A DNA stretch of 64,000 bases from Clostridia bacterium (GCA_017456015.1 JAFTLL010000004.1:310001-374000); one strand, 5' to 3'. Counted from the stretch's first letter, positions 7,654 through 18,100 are shown. Notes: generated by a model not told the origin, from the sequence alone. Program-made: numbers and translations.

Positions 7654-8925
7654 TTATGAAATATAATCAAAGGCAATATCGTAGACGCTGACGGTGTCCC
7701 CGTCCTTTACGCCGGCACGAACCAGCGCGTCAATAATACCGCTTTGTTGCAGTACACGCTGAAAATATTGCAGAGATTCGTAATCGGTCGGGTCGGTTTT
7801 TTCCAAGACTTTAAGCAACCATTCGGCCTCGATGATGAAAACGCCGTCCTGTATGCGGAGGGAAAAATCGCGTTTTTTCGGTGCGGTAAAATCCTCTACC
7901 GGCTCCGGCTCAGCCTCGTAACGCAGAATTGGCGGCAATTTGGCCAACTCTCCGGCGACCGCTTTTATCAGCGCATCGGTTCCCTCGGCAATGGGCGCCA
8001 TGATTTTAAAGAAGCGGTACCCCTTTTCGGTAAAATATCGTTCCAATTCGTCAAGCTTTTCCTCCTCGGCAAGGTCGCATTTGTTGGCAACCACCAACAT
8101 TTTGCGCTCGGCAAGCTCAGGATTAAAGGAGGCCAGCTCGCGGTTGATTAAATCAAAGTCTGCAATCGGGTCGCGCCCTTCGCTCCCTGACGCGTCAATC
8201 ACGTGCAACAGCATGCGGCAGCGCTCAACATGGCGCAAAAAGTCATGCCCAAGACCGACACCTTTGCCGGCACCTTCAATCAAACCCGGAATGTCGGCCA
8301 TAACAAAGGAATTGCCCTCGGATAGGCGGACCACACCCAGTACCGGGGTAAGGGTGGTGAAATGATAGTTTGCAATTTTTGGCTTGGCCTCGCTGACGAC
8401 CGAAATCAAGGTGGATTTTCCGACATTGGGAAAACCGACCAGTCCCACGTCGGCCAAAAGTTTTAATTCCAGCACGACCTCTAAGGCCTGTCCCGGATTT
8501 CCGTCTTTGGCAAAACGGGGAACCTGACGGGTAGCGGTGGCAAAATGGGTGTTTCCCCAACCGCCGTTGCCGCCCTTGGCAATACAGACCGGCTCATCGT
8601 CCGAAATATCGGCAATGACGCGACCGGTTTCGGCGTCCTTTACCAGTGTACCGCGCGGCACACGCAACAATAGGTCGGGTGCGCTTTTGCCGGTGCACCG
8701 CGCCGCCCGGCCGTTTTCACCGTTTTGCGCGGTGTATTTCTTTTTGTAACGAAAATCAGCCAAGGTGGAGAGATGGTCATCTGCCACCAGCAGAATATTG
8801 CCACCACGGCCGCCGTCGCCCCCGTCGGGACCGCCGGCCGCGACATATTTTTCGCGATGAAAGGAAACAGCACCGTTGCCGCCGTTTCCGGCTTTTAAAT
8901 AGATTTTGGCAACATCAACAAACAT
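7654..8925 (-). CDS. obgE: Obg GTPase
   Basis: Ribosome-assembly and stress-linked GTPase acting on the 50S subunit. The 423 residues show the Gly-rich Obg fold (1-158), a G domain with GFPNVGKST (164-172), DIPGLIEGA and NKCD, and a C-terminal OCT domain (about 345-423) typical of the Firmicutes form. It sits downstream of rplU-prp-rpmA, a classic cluster, although an intrinsic terminator lies between rpmA and obgE, so obgE may be partly attenuated. Start ATG at 8925, ribosome site weak (GAGGAGC). Confidence 0.96.
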   Translation of the reverse strand: MFVDVAKIYLKAGNGGNGAVSFHREKYVAAGGPDGGDGGRGGNILLVADDHLSTLADFRYKKKYTAQNGENGRAARCTGKSAPDLLLRVPRGTLVKDAETGRVIADISDDEPVCIAKGGNGGWGNTHFATATRQVPRFAKDGNPGQALEVVLELKLLADVGLVGFPNVGKSTLISVVSEAKPKIANYHFTTLTPVLGVVRLSEGNSFVMADIPGLIEGAGKGVGLGHDFLRHVERCRMLLHVIDASGSEGRDPIADFDLINRELASFNPELAERKMLVVANKCDLAEEEKLDELERYFTEKGYRFFKIMAPIAEGTDALIKAVAGELAKLPPILRYEAEPEPVEDFTAPKKRDFSLRIQDGVFIIEAEWLLKVLEKTDPTDYESLQYFQRVLQQSGIIDALVRAGVKDGDTVSVYDIAFDYIS

Positions 8926-8950
8926 AAAATGCTCCTCATGTTTTTAAATG

Positions 8951-8980
8951 AAAAAAGCCCGGCTATCCAACCGGGCTTTT
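8951..8980 (-). terminator. terminator between rpmA and obgE
   Basis: 8-bp stem (8955-8962 with 8971-8978); on the minus strand it is followed by CTTTTTTC. It probably ends most ribosomal-protein transcripts before obgE. Confidence 0.8.
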
Positions 8981-8982
8981 GC

Positions 8983-9267
8983 TTATTGCTCTACGGCGTA
9001 GATACTGACCTTTTTACGGTCACGACCCATACGCTCGAACTTAACTTTGCCGTCAATCAAGGCAAACAGCGTATCGTCAGAGCCGATGCCTACATTCTCA
9101 CCCGGGTGAATATGTGTGCCTCTCTGGCGAACCAGAATATTGCCAGCCAAAACAAATTGACCGTCAGCGCGTTTCACACCCAGACGCTTTGACTCACTGT
9201 CACGGCCGTTCTTGGTGGAACCAACACCTTTTTTATGCGCAAAAAGCTGAATATTGATTTTCAACAT
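8983..9267 (-). CDS. rpmA: 50S ribosomal protein L27
   Basis: 94 residues with the L27 core ([20 protein letters not shown]). It carries the Firmicutes N-terminal extension MLKINIQLF ahead of AHKKG. In Firmicutes this extension is removed after the Phe by the Prp protease, whose gene is directly upstream here. L27's mature N-terminus reaches the peptidyl transferase centre, so cleavage is essential in Staphylococcus. Ribosome site GGAGGTGTAGTACC. Confidence 0.98.
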   Translation of the reverse strand: MLKINIQLFAHKKGVGSTKNGRDSESKRLGVKRADGQFVLAGNILVRQRGTHIHPGENVGIGSDDTLFALIDGKVKFERMGRDRKKVSIYAVEQ

Positions 9268-9271
9268 GGTA

Positions 9272-9589
9272 CTACACCTCCGAAATTAGTGTGATTCTGT
9301 TACTGTAATCTTGTGCAAGCTGGCTGATGTGCAGCCAGAAACCCTTTAAAATTGGTTGTGCGGCCTGGATTTTTGAAGTAAGACGGCAAACCATCTTTGC
9401 TTCGTCAACCTGGATTTCCGCAGCAGCGCCGATAACATCGGTCAGGGTATTCGCGGTCATATAGGCGGCAGAAGAAATTGCCGCGCAGACGATTTTTCCC
9501 TCGGTGTCGGTAGCCGACGCAGAGGAATGACCTTGGATTTCAAAACCGATAAGTTGCTCACCGCTGGAATAGAATGCAACCCTTGTCAC
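9272..9589 (-). CDS. prp: ribosomal-processing cysteine protease Prp
   Basis: 105-residue cysteine protease that trims L27. The catalytic dyad is visible as GHS (His21) and IVCAAIS (Cys35), the family arrangement. Its position between rplU and rpmA, with a 4-nt gap on each side, is the conserved Firmicutes order. It matches the presence of the cleavable extension on L27. Confidence 0.95.
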   Translation of the reverse strand: MTRVAFYSSGEQLIGFEIQGHSSASATDTEGKIVCAAISSAAYMTANTLTDVIGAAAEIQVDEAKMVCRLTSKIQAAQPILKGFWLHISQLAQDYSNRITLISEV

Positions 9590-9593
9590 AGAA

Positions 9594-9938
9594 TTACTCC
9601 GCAGCTTCGGTTTCCGCTTTGGGCGGCTTGCCGATCGCAGTAATTTGAATTTTGGTATAGGGTTGTCTGTGGCCCATTTTGCGAGCGCTGCCTTTTTTGG
9701 GCTTGTAGGTGAAAACGGTAATTTTCTTTGCTTTGCCGTTCTTCACTACGCTTGCGGTAACGACCTGACCCTTAACATAGGGAGTACCGACCTTCAAGCC
9801 TTTTTTCTCATCCCCAATGGCCAGAACCTTGTCAAAAGTGACAACTTCGCTCTCTTCGCAGCCGAGCTTTTCAACATACAGCTCGTCGCCAACCTGGGCG
9901 CGGTATTGCTTACCGCCGGTTTCAAATATTGCGTACAT
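9594..9938 (-). CDS. rplU: 50S ribosomal protein L21
   Basis: 114 residues starting [18 protein letters not shown], with the conserved C-terminal [16 protein letters not shown] region; a large-subunit protein binding 23S rRNA. It is the first gene of the rplU-prp-rpmA(-obgE) unit, expressed from a consensus promoter about 100 nt upstream (10039-10067). The leader may fold into the L21 autoregulatory element. Confidence 0.98.
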   Translation of the reverse strand: MYAIFETGGKQYRAQVGDELYVEKLGCEESEVVTFDKVLAIGDEKKGLKVGTPYVKGQVVTASVVKNGKAKKITVFTYKPKKGSARKMGHRQPYTKIQITAIGKPPKAETEAAE

Positions 9939-9944
9939 TTTTTT

Positions 9945-10035
9945 GGCACCTGCCTTATTTTAGACTCGCTATCCATGGGTGGGAAAATCCGCTTGCGCCG
10001 ACCGAAAATGACGGCAACCCACAATATGCGGCTTT
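9945..10035 (-). promoter_or_regulatory. possible L21 leader
   Basis: About 90 nt of untranslated leader separate the promoter from rplU. It contains complementary segments (for example GTGGGTTGCC with a CCCACCC segment). Firmicutes have a structured L21 leader in this position; I infer this from position and did not match the family consensus. Confidence 0.35.
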
Positions 10036-10038
10036 ACC

Positions 10039-10067
10039 ATTATAAGGCGTTTTATCGGGTTTGTCAA
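10039..10067 (-). promoter_or_regulatory. rplU operon promoter
   Basis: Perfect TTGACA (10062-10067 as its complement), 17 nt, TATAAT (10039-10044 as its complement). Confidence 0.9.
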
Positions 10068-10074
10068 GTCTTTT

Positions 10075-11394
10075 TTATTTTGTCAAGGTTCCGCCGTCGG
10101 TTTTGAGTAAAACCAGGATGTTTTCCTCCTGCAAGGTTTCGGTTGAAATATAAACCAAGATTTCCTCATCCTTAATTCCGCGGCATAAAAATTCATAACA
10201 ATGTGCCTCGTCGGCCGCCGTCAGAGGAATGATGGCCTGCTGTACGCTCTCGACCGTCAGATTATCCGAAAGTACGGCCTGCGCTTCTTTTTCGGTGTGC
10301 TTCGGGGTGGCGACGGTGCGGGTGTGATGGTTCATAATATAGCCTCTCGCTTCAACCGAGAGAATCTCACCGGTGTCCAGCGCCACACCGACCTTGATGA
10401 GGTCGGGATAGCAAATCACAGAGCCCTCCTTGTGGGCAAAATTAACGGTACAAATGCCCTCGTCGGCAAAATAATAGCTTTCGGCAACCGTGACATCGTA
10501 TTTTTCGAGATAAGCCTTGGCTTTGAGTACCGCCTGCTCGTAAGAAAGGGTTTCCTCTCCCATGGCGCGGAATTTACGGAAATAAACGATATAGCCGCCC
10601 TTTTTGGTGATGGCGACCGTACCGTCACCGCCCGAGAAGGCATAGCATTCCATTACGCCGGTCTCGTCGCCTTCATCCTTGACCTGTTCCGGCTCTATCA
10701 AAAGCACCTTGGCCGCTTTTTCTCGCGCGGCCTCGCGAGAAATTTCTTCGGCCTGCTCGGTCATTTTCGGTGTCGAGGTTAAAATGTGGTCGGAAAAAGG
10801 CCCGTCATAAACCAGCGTCGGGTAATCGGTCAGGCTTTCTTCAATTTCCAGCATACTGTGGGCAAAATTCAGTTCGCTCTCGACATTTTCGGTAATTTCG
10901 GCATCCCAAACACCGGTTTCCTCGTAGTTTAAACGCAGGTTTTCTATATTTCCGGCAAGGGTTTGCGCCGTGTTGGAAAGCTGAACCCAGTTTTCGCGTT
11001 CCGCTTCGGTAATTTCACTGCCTGCAATGGTTTTTTTAGAAAGATAGAGGGAATAATCCCCCACTTGGGATAAAAATTTGTTGATTGACGCATATTCTCC
11101 GCCCGAGAGGGGAAGCTGTGCCAAGGCGGCTTTCGTCGTGCCGGCTTCGCGCATAATTGTAGCCGAAAGACTGCTCAACTGTGTGGCCGAAGCGGCATAA
11201 ATTCCCTTTTGGAGCATAAGGTTTATGTTGTTCAGCCCTTCACTGACCCGATAAAGGGAACCGGAATAGCCGTTTACCAGCTGTGTCCGAAAACGCTCGG
11301 CCGAACGGTAGTTTACAATAACAAGGCCAACCAAGGCCAGCGGAATTGCAATACAAAAGCAAACAATACGAATAAGGGTTCTTTTTTTCAGCAT
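10075..11394 (-). CDS. ypeB: YpeB-like spore germination protein
   Basis: A ~440-residue protein with one N-terminal membrane segment (about residues 7-26), a long helical region (30-190) and C-terminal PepSY-type repeats (about 215-440), the layout of YpeB. In Bacillus YpeB is needed for the cortex-lytic enzyme SleB in the spore; no sleB is adjacent here. ATG at 11394 gives MLKKRTLIRIV; GTG 11403 and TTG 11406 are in-frame alternatives and the ribosome site (AAAGGA or GGTGAG) does not decide. A forespore-sigma-like promoter lies upstream (11454-11483), with a 9-bp hairpin (11423-11443) in the leader. Confidence 0.85.
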   Translation of the reverse strand: MLKKRTLIRIVCFCIAIPLALVGLVIVNYRSAERFRTQLVNGYSGSLYRVSEGLNNINLMLQKGIYAASATQLSSLSATIMREAGTTKAALAQLPLSGGEYASINKFLSQVGDYSLYLSKKTIAGSEITEAERENWVQLSNTAQTLAGNIENLRLNYEETGVWDAEITENVESELNFAHSMLEIEESLTDYPTLVYDGPFSDHILTSTPKMTEQAEEISREAAREKAAKVLLIEPEQVKDEGDETGVMECYAFSGGDGTVAITKKGGYIVYFRKFRAMGEETLSYEQAVLKAKAYLEKYDVTVAESYYFADEGICTVNFAHKEGSVICYPDLIKVGVALDTGEILSVEARGYIMNHHTRTVATPKHTEKEAQAVLSDNLTVESVQQAIIPLTAADEAHCYEFLCRGIKDEEILVYISTETLQEENILVLLKTDGGTLTK

Positions 11395-11453
11395 ACAACT
11401 CACCAAATCCTTTGATTGTTATACTGCGGTACGATACCGCAGTGTCCGGCATT

Positions 11454-11483
11454 TAGTTTGTCCCCCAAATAAAACAGATATAC
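11454..11483 (-). promoter_or_regulatory. forespore sigma (G)-like promoter of ypeB
   Basis: Minus-strand GTATA (11479-11483), exactly 18 nt, CAAACTA (11454-11460): 6 of 7 positions of the sigma-G -10 pattern. In Bacillus ypeB is under sigma-G control, which this agrees with. Confidence 0.45.
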
Positions 11484-11511
11484 CCAATTATAGGAATTAT
11501 GCAAATTTTTG

Positions 11512-11540
11512 TTGAATCTGTTTTCGGATTATTATATAAT
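11512..11540 (+). promoter_or_regulatory. promoter of the nifS-thiI-cinA run
   Basis: TTGAAT (11512-11517), 17 nt, TATAAT (11535-11540), 36 nt before the nifS-like ATG. Confidence 0.8.
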
Positions 11541-11576
11541 ATATACTGTATAAATATGTAATAAGGAAAAGGACAA

Positions 11577-12707
11577 ATGATATACTTAGACCATGCGGCA
11601 ACCACCCGTCCGAGTGCGGAAGCGGTGACCGCTGTAAACCAGGCGCTTTGCCTGCATTGGGGGAACCCCTCCTCGCTATATGATTTCGGTATGCAGGCCG
11701 AAAACGTGCTGGAAGACGCTCGCCGCAGAGCGGCCTGCCTGCTGGGCTGTGACCGGCGTGAAATTTATTTCACCTCGGGCGGTACCGAGGCCAATGTGCT
11801 GGCGGTATTGGGTGCGGCGGCGGCCGGCAAACGGCGTGGCAAACGAATTGTCACCTCGGCAATAGAGCACGCTTCGGTAAAGGATAGCATCGACCAATTG
11901 GAAAAAGAGGGCTTTGAGGTAGTACGCCTGCGTCCGGGTGCTGACGGGAATTTTGACCCGGCAGAAATCGGCAATGCCGTTACGGCCGATACGGTGCTGG
12001 TCAGTTTAATGTTAATCAATAATGAAACCGGTATTTGCCTGCCGGTACGGGCGGCGGCCGATGCCATACGGCGCACCGGTGCGCCGGCGCTGCTGCATTG
12101 TGACGCGGTGCAGGCCTTCGGTAAAATCCCGATTTCGGTCAAGGCCTTGGGGGTCGATTTGCTGACCGCCAGCTCCCATAAAATTCACGGGCCAAAGGGC
12201 TGCGGATTGTTGTATAAATCCGCGGAGGCACGAATTGTGCCGCGCACCTTCGGCGGCGCGCAGGAACGGGGACTTCGTCCCGGAACCGAACCGGTGCCGG
12301 CAGTGGCCGGCTTTGGCGCGGCGATGGCAAATTTGGATATTGCCGGTTCAATGGCGGCGGTCAAATCGCTGAACGATTGGCTGCGCGCGGCGGTTAAAAA
12401 GGCCGGGTATATTCTCCATTCGCCCGAAAACGCCAGCGATTATATTTTAAACTTTTCGGTGCCGGGCTACCGGTCCGAAACCTTATTGCACGCGCTGGAA
12501 AGCGCCGGCATCTATGTTTCGTCCGGCTCGGCCTGTGCCAAAGGGCAAAAAAGCCATGTTTTGCAGGCCATGGGTCTGCCGGATAGAGAAATCGGCAGCG
12601 CCCTGCGGGTAAGCCTGGCGCCTGAAAATACAATAGAGGAGTTAGAGCAGCTGATGCAGGAACTGCACCGTTGCACACAGAATTTAAAAGCGTCCGAGGT
12701 AAAATAA
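11577..12707 (+). CDS. cysteine desulfurase (NifS/IscS family, NifZ-like role)
   Basis: PLP enzyme that takes sulfur from cysteine as an enzyme persulfide. The PLP Lys is in SSHKIHGPKG (Lys202) and the persulfide Cys is in SSGSACAKGQKSH (Cys320). 376 residues, typical of group I. It overlaps thiI by one base (TAATG), so translation is coupled. As with nifZ-thiI in Bacillus, its likely job is to feed sulfur to ThiI for 4-thiouridine in tRNA, which is needed because this ThiI has no rhodanese domain. Confidence 0.93.
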   Translation: MIYLDHAATTRPSAEAVTAVNQALCLHWGNPSSLYDFGMQAENVLEDARRRAACLLGCDRREIYFTSGGTEANVLAVLGAAAAGKRRGKRIVTSAIEHASVKDSIDQLEKEGFEVVRLRPGADGNFDPAEIGNAVTADTVLVSLMLINNETGICLPVRAAADAIRRTGAPALLHCDAVQAFGKIPISVKALGVDLLTASSHKIHGPKGCGLLYKSAEARIVPRTFGGAQERGLRPGTEPVPAVAGFGAAMANLDIAGSMAAVKSLNDWLRAAVKKAGYILHSPENASDYILNFSVPGYRSETLLHALESAGIYVSSGSACAKGQKSHVLQAMGLPDREIGSALRVSLAPENTIEELEQLMQELHRCTQNLKASEVK

Positions 12708-13882
12708 TGAAAGAAATCTTATTGATAAAAAACGGAGAACTGGCTTTAAAGGGTCTGAACCGCAGTACCTTTGAGTCGGTGCTGGTAAAAAACATGAAGC
12801 GCGCCCTGCATACGCTGGGACGGGTGGAAATCACCCGTGCGCAATCGACCATTACGGTTACACCGGCCGAGCCGACATTTGATATGGACGAGGCCTTGTA
12901 CCGCATCGGCCGCGTTTTCGGTATTGCGGCCTACTGCCGTGCCGCTGTGGTCGAAAAGGATATGGATGCGATTTTGTCGGTTGCCCCGGAATATTTGGCC
13001 GATGTTTTGAACGGCGTGCGCACCTTTAAGGTTGAGGCCAAACGGGCGGATAAGCGCTTTCCCTTAAAATCTCCCGAAATTTGTGCCACGCTGGGTGCAA
13101 AGCTGTTGGAAAGTTATCCGCATCTGCGTGTTGATGTGCATCATCCTGAACAGGTGATTACGGTTGAAATCCGCGACCATAGCGCCTATATTCATGCCAA
13201 CCAGTTGCACGGTGCCGGCGGTATGCCGGTGGGCACCGGCGGTCGGGCAACCGTCTTGATTTCGGGCGGAATTGACAGCCCGGTGGCGGCCTGGATGATG
13301 TCCAAACGCGGCCTTGAACTGAATGCGGTGCATTTTGCCAGTCCGCCCTATACCAGTCCGCGCGCCGAACGCAAGGTGCAGGACTTGTTGGAAAAGGTGG
13401 CGGTTTACAGCGGCACTATACGGCTGGAAACGGTACATTTTACCGAGATTCAAGAGCAGATTGCAAAGAGTTGTCCCGAGGAATATTTTACGCTGATTAT
13501 GCGCCGGTTTATGATGCGCATTGCGGCACAGCTGGCGGCCGGGCGCAATAGCCTTGCCTTGATTACGGGCGAAAGCCTCGGTCAGGTGGCAAGCCAGACC
13601 CTTCCGGCATTGGCCGTTACCGACGCGGTGGCCGGTATGCCGACATTGCGGCCGTTGATTGGGATGGATAAGGACGAAATTGTCGCCATCGCCCGTCGCA
13701 TTGATACCTTTGAAATTTCCATTCAACCTTATGAGGACTGCTGTACCGTATTTACACCCAAGCACCCGAAAACCCGTCCGGTTTTGGAAAACATCGAAAA
13801 AGCCGAGGCGGTATTAGATATTGAAGGCTTGTGTGCGCGTGCCATCGAGGGCGTGCAGGTCTGTTATATAGAGGCAAGATAG
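12707..13882 (+). CDS. thiI: tRNA 4-thiouridine synthase
   Basis: Activates U8 of tRNA with ATP and inserts sulfur. 391 residues: N-terminal ferredoxin-like region, THUMP domain (about 60-165) and PP-loop ATPase with SGGIDSPVA (186-194). The C-terminal rhodanese domain of the enterobacterial protein is absent, as is usual in Firmicutes, so sulfur must come from the upstream desulfurase. The start is set at ATG 12707, overlapping the previous stop and preceded by GAGG; a longer frame from 12671 lies inside nifS. cinA follows immediately at 13883. Confidence 0.95.
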   Translation: MKEILLIKNGELALKGLNRSTFESVLVKNMKRALHTLGRVEITRAQSTITVTPAEPTFDMDEALYRIGRVFGIAAYCRAAVVEKDMDAILSVAPEYLADVLNGVRTFKVEAKRADKRFPLKSPEICATLGAKLLESYPHLRVDVHHPEQVITVEIRDHSAYIHANQLHGAGGMPVGTGGRATVLISGGIDSPVAAWMMSKRGLELNAVHFASPPYTSPRAERKVQDLLEKVAVYSGTIRLETVHFTEIQEQIAKSCPEEYFTLIMRRFMMRIAAQLAAGRNSLALITGESLGQVASQTLPALAVTDAVAGMPTLRPLIGMDKDEIVAIARRIDTFEISIQPYEDCCTVFTPKHPKTRPVLENIEKAEAVLDIEGLCARAIEGVQVCYIEAR

Positions 13883-15130
13883 ATGAAGGGTGAAATTCTT
13901 TGTGTCGGCACCGAGCTGTTGATGGGCGAGGTGTTAAACACCAATGTACAATATCTGTCGCAAGGCTTGAAGCAATGCGGTATTCATGTCTATCATCATA
14001 CGACGGTGGGGGACAATCCCGAACGGTTGCGTGAACAGTTTTTGCAATCGCTGTCGCGCAGTGATGTCGTCGTTTTATCGGGCGGCCTCGGACCGACCGG
14101 AGATGATATTACAAAAGAGGTCGTTGCCGACAGTCTGGGACTCGCGCAGCATACCGATTCTGAACAACTGCAAAAAATTCGCGGTTATTTTGAGAGTATA
14201 GGCCGCGAAATGACCGAAAACAATAAAAAACAGGCCGAAATTCCCGAAACGGCGGCCGTTCTGCACAATGCCGTTGGGACAGCACCGGGAATTTATATCC
14301 AGAAAGACGGCAAGCATATTTTCTTATTGCCGGGTGTGCCCTCGGAAATGCGGCCAATGTTTGATATACAGGTGCGGCCGGTGCTGTGCGGTTTTTCGGC
14401 AGGACAACTGGTTTCGCACAGTGTTCTGATTTTCGGCATGGGGGAATCGGCGGTAGATGACCGCTTGCAGGAGCTCATGCAGGGCGCAAACCCAACCGTA
14501 TCCCCCTATTGCAAAACCGGCGAGGTTTCCCTGCGCGTCGCTTCCTTTGCCGATACGAAACAGGAGGGCGAGGCCGCCTGTGCACAGGCGATTGCTGAAA
14601 TTTATAAGGTTTGCGGAGAATATGTTGTCGGTGTAGATGTAACCGATTTGCAAACGGTTGTGGTCAAATTGCTGGCCGAGAAAAAATTAAAATTGGCGAC
14701 AGCCGAAAGCTGTACCGGCGGCCTGATCAGCCGCAAGCTGACCGAGGTCAGCGGTGCTTCGGCCGTCTTTGATTTCGGTGCTTGTGTCTATGCCAACGCC
14801 ATGAAGCAGAAGCTGCTCGGCGTATCGGCCGAAACCTTACAGCAATACGGCGCTGTCAGCCGCCAAACGGCGGAGGAAATGGCCGCGGGGGTATGCCGCT
14901 ATGCCGATGCAGAACTCGGACTTTCGGTTACCGGCGTTGCCGGACCGGGTGCCAGCGAAAACAAGCCGGTCGGTCTGATTTATATTGCACTGCAAACCCC
15001 TCAAAAATGCTTTACAAAGGAATTGAAGCTATTTTCAAAAAGTTATACACGGGAAACCATACGGGAGTTGACCGCCAAACACGCGCTGGATATGGTACGT
15101 CGGTATCTTTGTTTTGGGAATATAGAATAG
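13883..15130 (+). CDS. cinA: CinA-family protein (MoCF-like + nicotinamide-nucleotide amidase)
   Basis: 415 residues. The N-terminal MoCF-like domain (about 1-170) has GTELLMGEVLNTN, SGGLGPTGDD and LLPGVPSEM. The C-terminal PncC-type domain (about 260-410) has AESCTGGLISRKL and VTGVAGPGAS. CinA proteins act in pyridine-nucleotide salvage (NMN deamidation, and ADP-ribose cleavage by the MoCF part). It starts right at the thiI stop. The next gene begins 14 nt after the stop and appears to carry a worn copy of the MoCF-like domain. Confidence 0.93.
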   Translation: MKGEILCVGTELLMGEVLNTNVQYLSQGLKQCGIHVYHHTTVGDNPERLREQFLQSLSRSDVVVLSGGLGPTGDDITKEVVADSLGLAQHTDSEQLQKIRGYFESIGREMTENNKKQAEIPETAAVLHNAVGTAPGIYIQKDGKHIFLLPGVPSEMRPMFDIQVRPVLCGFSAGQLVSHSVLIFGMGESAVDDRLQELMQGANPTVSPYCKTGEVSLRVASFADTKQEGEAACAQAIAEIYKVCGEYVVGVDVTDLQTVVVKLLAEKKLKLATAESCTGGLISRKLTEVSGASAVFDFGACVYANAMKQKLLGVSAETLQQYGAVSRQTAEEMAAGVCRYADAELGLSVTGVAGPGASENKPVGLIYIALQTPQKCFTKELKLFSKSYTRETIRELTAKHALDMVRRYLCFGNIE

Positions 15131-15144
15131 AAAGGAATTAGAAC

Positions 15145-18100
15145 ATGGCCGGAAACATTAAACTGGAAATTATCTATTACAAAACTGAGCCGGATGCAAT
15201 GCTGGAATTTGGTTTGCAGGGCAATTTTGCCATGCGCATTTTGAGCAGTCGCGCACAAAACGCTGCTGAGATTATTGCCGCTTTGAAAAAGGCTTCGGTA
15301 CGGAATGAGTTTATTGTTGTTGTCGGCGGTTTTGAGGATAAAGAAGTGGTTCAGGTCATTTCCCGAGCCATTGGCAGAGAGGCTGTGCCGGTTTCGCAGT
15401 ATACCGAAGCGGCACAAAACGAAGAAATTCTGGTTCCCACCGATGCCATTCCTTTGGTAGCCGAGAATGACTGCCTTTGCGGAGCGGTCATTGAAAGCGG
15501 ATACCAGAGCATTTTACTGCTCAGCGGTGAAAAGCAACGGCGCGATATGGTCTTAAAGCCCTTGCTTTTGCCCTATTTGACCGAACGGTATAAAGAAATT
15601 CACGCGTCGCAATTTGCATCTGAACCGACCGAGCAGGAGGAAATCTTGCCGGAGCAGGTGCCGCCGACCGAAATACCGGCTGAGGAAGAAATCTTGCCGG
15701 AAGAACCCGAAATGCCGGCCGAAGAAGAAACCCTGCCGGCAGAACCGGAGGTACCGGCAGAGGAAACCGAACCGACCGGAACGGAATATGTGTTTACAGG
15801 TGAGGAAGCCTCGGCAGACGAAGAGGAATTTTTACCTGAGATAGATGAGTGGCCGGACTTTGTGTCAGACCTGCCTGTAATCGAAGAGGAGGAAACACCG
15901 CCGCCGAAAAAGAAAAAGCGTCGGGTTTGGCTGATATTGCTAATCCTCTTTTTATCCTTAGCCTTGGTGGCAGGCTCGGCCTTTTCCTATTTGTTTTATT
16001 TTGTGCCTTGGCAAAACAGTAGAAAAATCGAAAACTTTACCGCAATGTTCGCCGAGGACGATACACTTACCGCGCTGGGTGATGTAAACCCGGATACGGC
16101 CGGTTGGCTGAATATGTCGGGCGCCGATATTGTGACGCCGGTCGTCTATGCGGATAACGACAGCGCAGATTACTACCGTTACCATTTGCTTGACGGTACA
16201 ATCAACCCCATCGGCACACCCTATATTACCAAGGACGCCGAACCCTTTTCGGGCCTTTATATTGTCCGCATGGACGGATATTTTGAAAAGCTGAGCCAAT
16301 ATTTGGATTCTGCATTTGTGCAAAACAACCGCAGATTGCAGCTCCGTTCGGTTTCTTATTTGGCCGATTGGCAGGTTTTCAGTGCCTTTACCTTTGGAAA
16401 AGAACCGGCGTTTGATTATTTGAAGGCCGATTTTTCGGATGCGGCCGAATATGCCAAGCAATTGCTGATTTTGAAAAATGCTAGCAAAATCGGCAAAGAA
16501 ATTACGGTAGAAGAAGGGGATACGGTTGCGCTTTTCGCGGCCACGCGTTTCGGTGAAACGGTTGTGGTTGCGGCGCGTATGGTTTTCCAGAGTGAGGCCA
16601 ATCCGGCCGTTGAAACGGTAACCGACCCGGTAGAATCTGTATTTTCAGAAGTCGAATCAATAATTGACAGTACTTCGAGTGAAACCGAATCGACGGTTTC
16701 TCAACCGGCGGTTGAATATAAAGCGGAGGATAATAAAATAGTCCTCACAGACAAGGAAGAAAATGACGATACCAATCTTCCGCCCCTTTCAGATGCCGAA
16801 ATTAAAGACAATCTGGATATTCCCACTACGCCGCCGGTTTCCTCTACGGTCACCTCTTCCAGTCGCCCGGCAAGTTCTACGGCATCCACGGTAACCGGTC
16901 CGTACGTGACTGTGGAATCCAATAACGTCAATGTGCGTTCGGGCGCGGGAACCGGCTATGGTAAATTGGGCAAGGCCAGCACCACAGCCACCTATGCCTA
17001 CCTCGGTGCCGCCAAGGATAATAACGGCGCGGATTGGTATAAAATTCAGTACACAGCCGCAACGGTCGGTTATGTAAGTGCAGAGTATGCCACCCGGCAT
17101 AATTACACCGAATCCTCCTCATCGTCGGCATCTTCTACCGTAACCAGCAGTACGCCGAGCAATCTGGTGGTTACGGTTTTGAGCAACGGTGTCAATGTCC
17201 GTTCGGGTGCCGGAACCAATTACAGCAAATTGGGGCAGGTCAATCTCGGGCAGGTGTTTACCTATCTGTCTGAAAAAACGGTTTCGGGCTTGGCTTGGTA
17301 TTCTTTTCAGTATACTACCGATAAGGTAGGATGGATTCGCTCGGATTTTGCTTCAAAATCAACCCTTGATACCGCACCTTCGTCGAGCAATATTGCTTTG
17401 GGTAATGTTGTGCTCACGGTAAGGAACAACGGCGTTCCTTTACAAGGAACGGCGCTGGATATTGTGGCCAGCGTAATTGAAGCCGAAATGGGTTCAGGCT
17501 ATCCGCTGGAAGCCTTGAAGGCACAGGCAGTAGCAACCTATTCCTTCCTGCTGGTGCGCGGTGCCGCAAAGGGCACTCCCGTAACCGTGCCGATGAAGGA
17601 TGCTGGAACGCGCTGCTATCAGGCGGCCAAGGAGGTATTGGGCCAATGCGCCTATTATAACGGCCAGATTGCGCAAACCTACTATTACGCCATTTCGGCC
17701 GGCTACACCGCCAATTGCCAGGATATTTGGTCGGCCAAAATCCCCTATTTGGTGGCGGTAGAATCCACACCGGACAAATCGGCCAAAGGCTATGCCACCG
17801 AAAAGAGCTTTACAAGCGAGGAGTTAAAGGCAATATTTAATGCCAAATATCCCGGCAAGTTCTCCTTTGATAATTTACCAAAGGAAAAATGGTTTGTCTG
17901 TACATACGATAGCAATAACGCATACTGTAAGGCCTTTTTAATCGCAAACTGTTTAACTATAAAGGGCAATAGTCTGTGCGGTTTGCTGGGTCTGCGCTCG
18001 GGCGCATTTACCTTAACCTATAATGCTGAAACCGACACCTTCACCTTTAAAGTTTACGGCCACGGCCACGGCGTCGGGCTTTCACAGGTCGGAGCCAGGG

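Noticed and set aside
15614..15844. Arg-rich 76-residue frame inside the SpoIID chimera gene
   Set aside because: It is the +1 frame of the Glu/Pro repeat region, a composition artefact.
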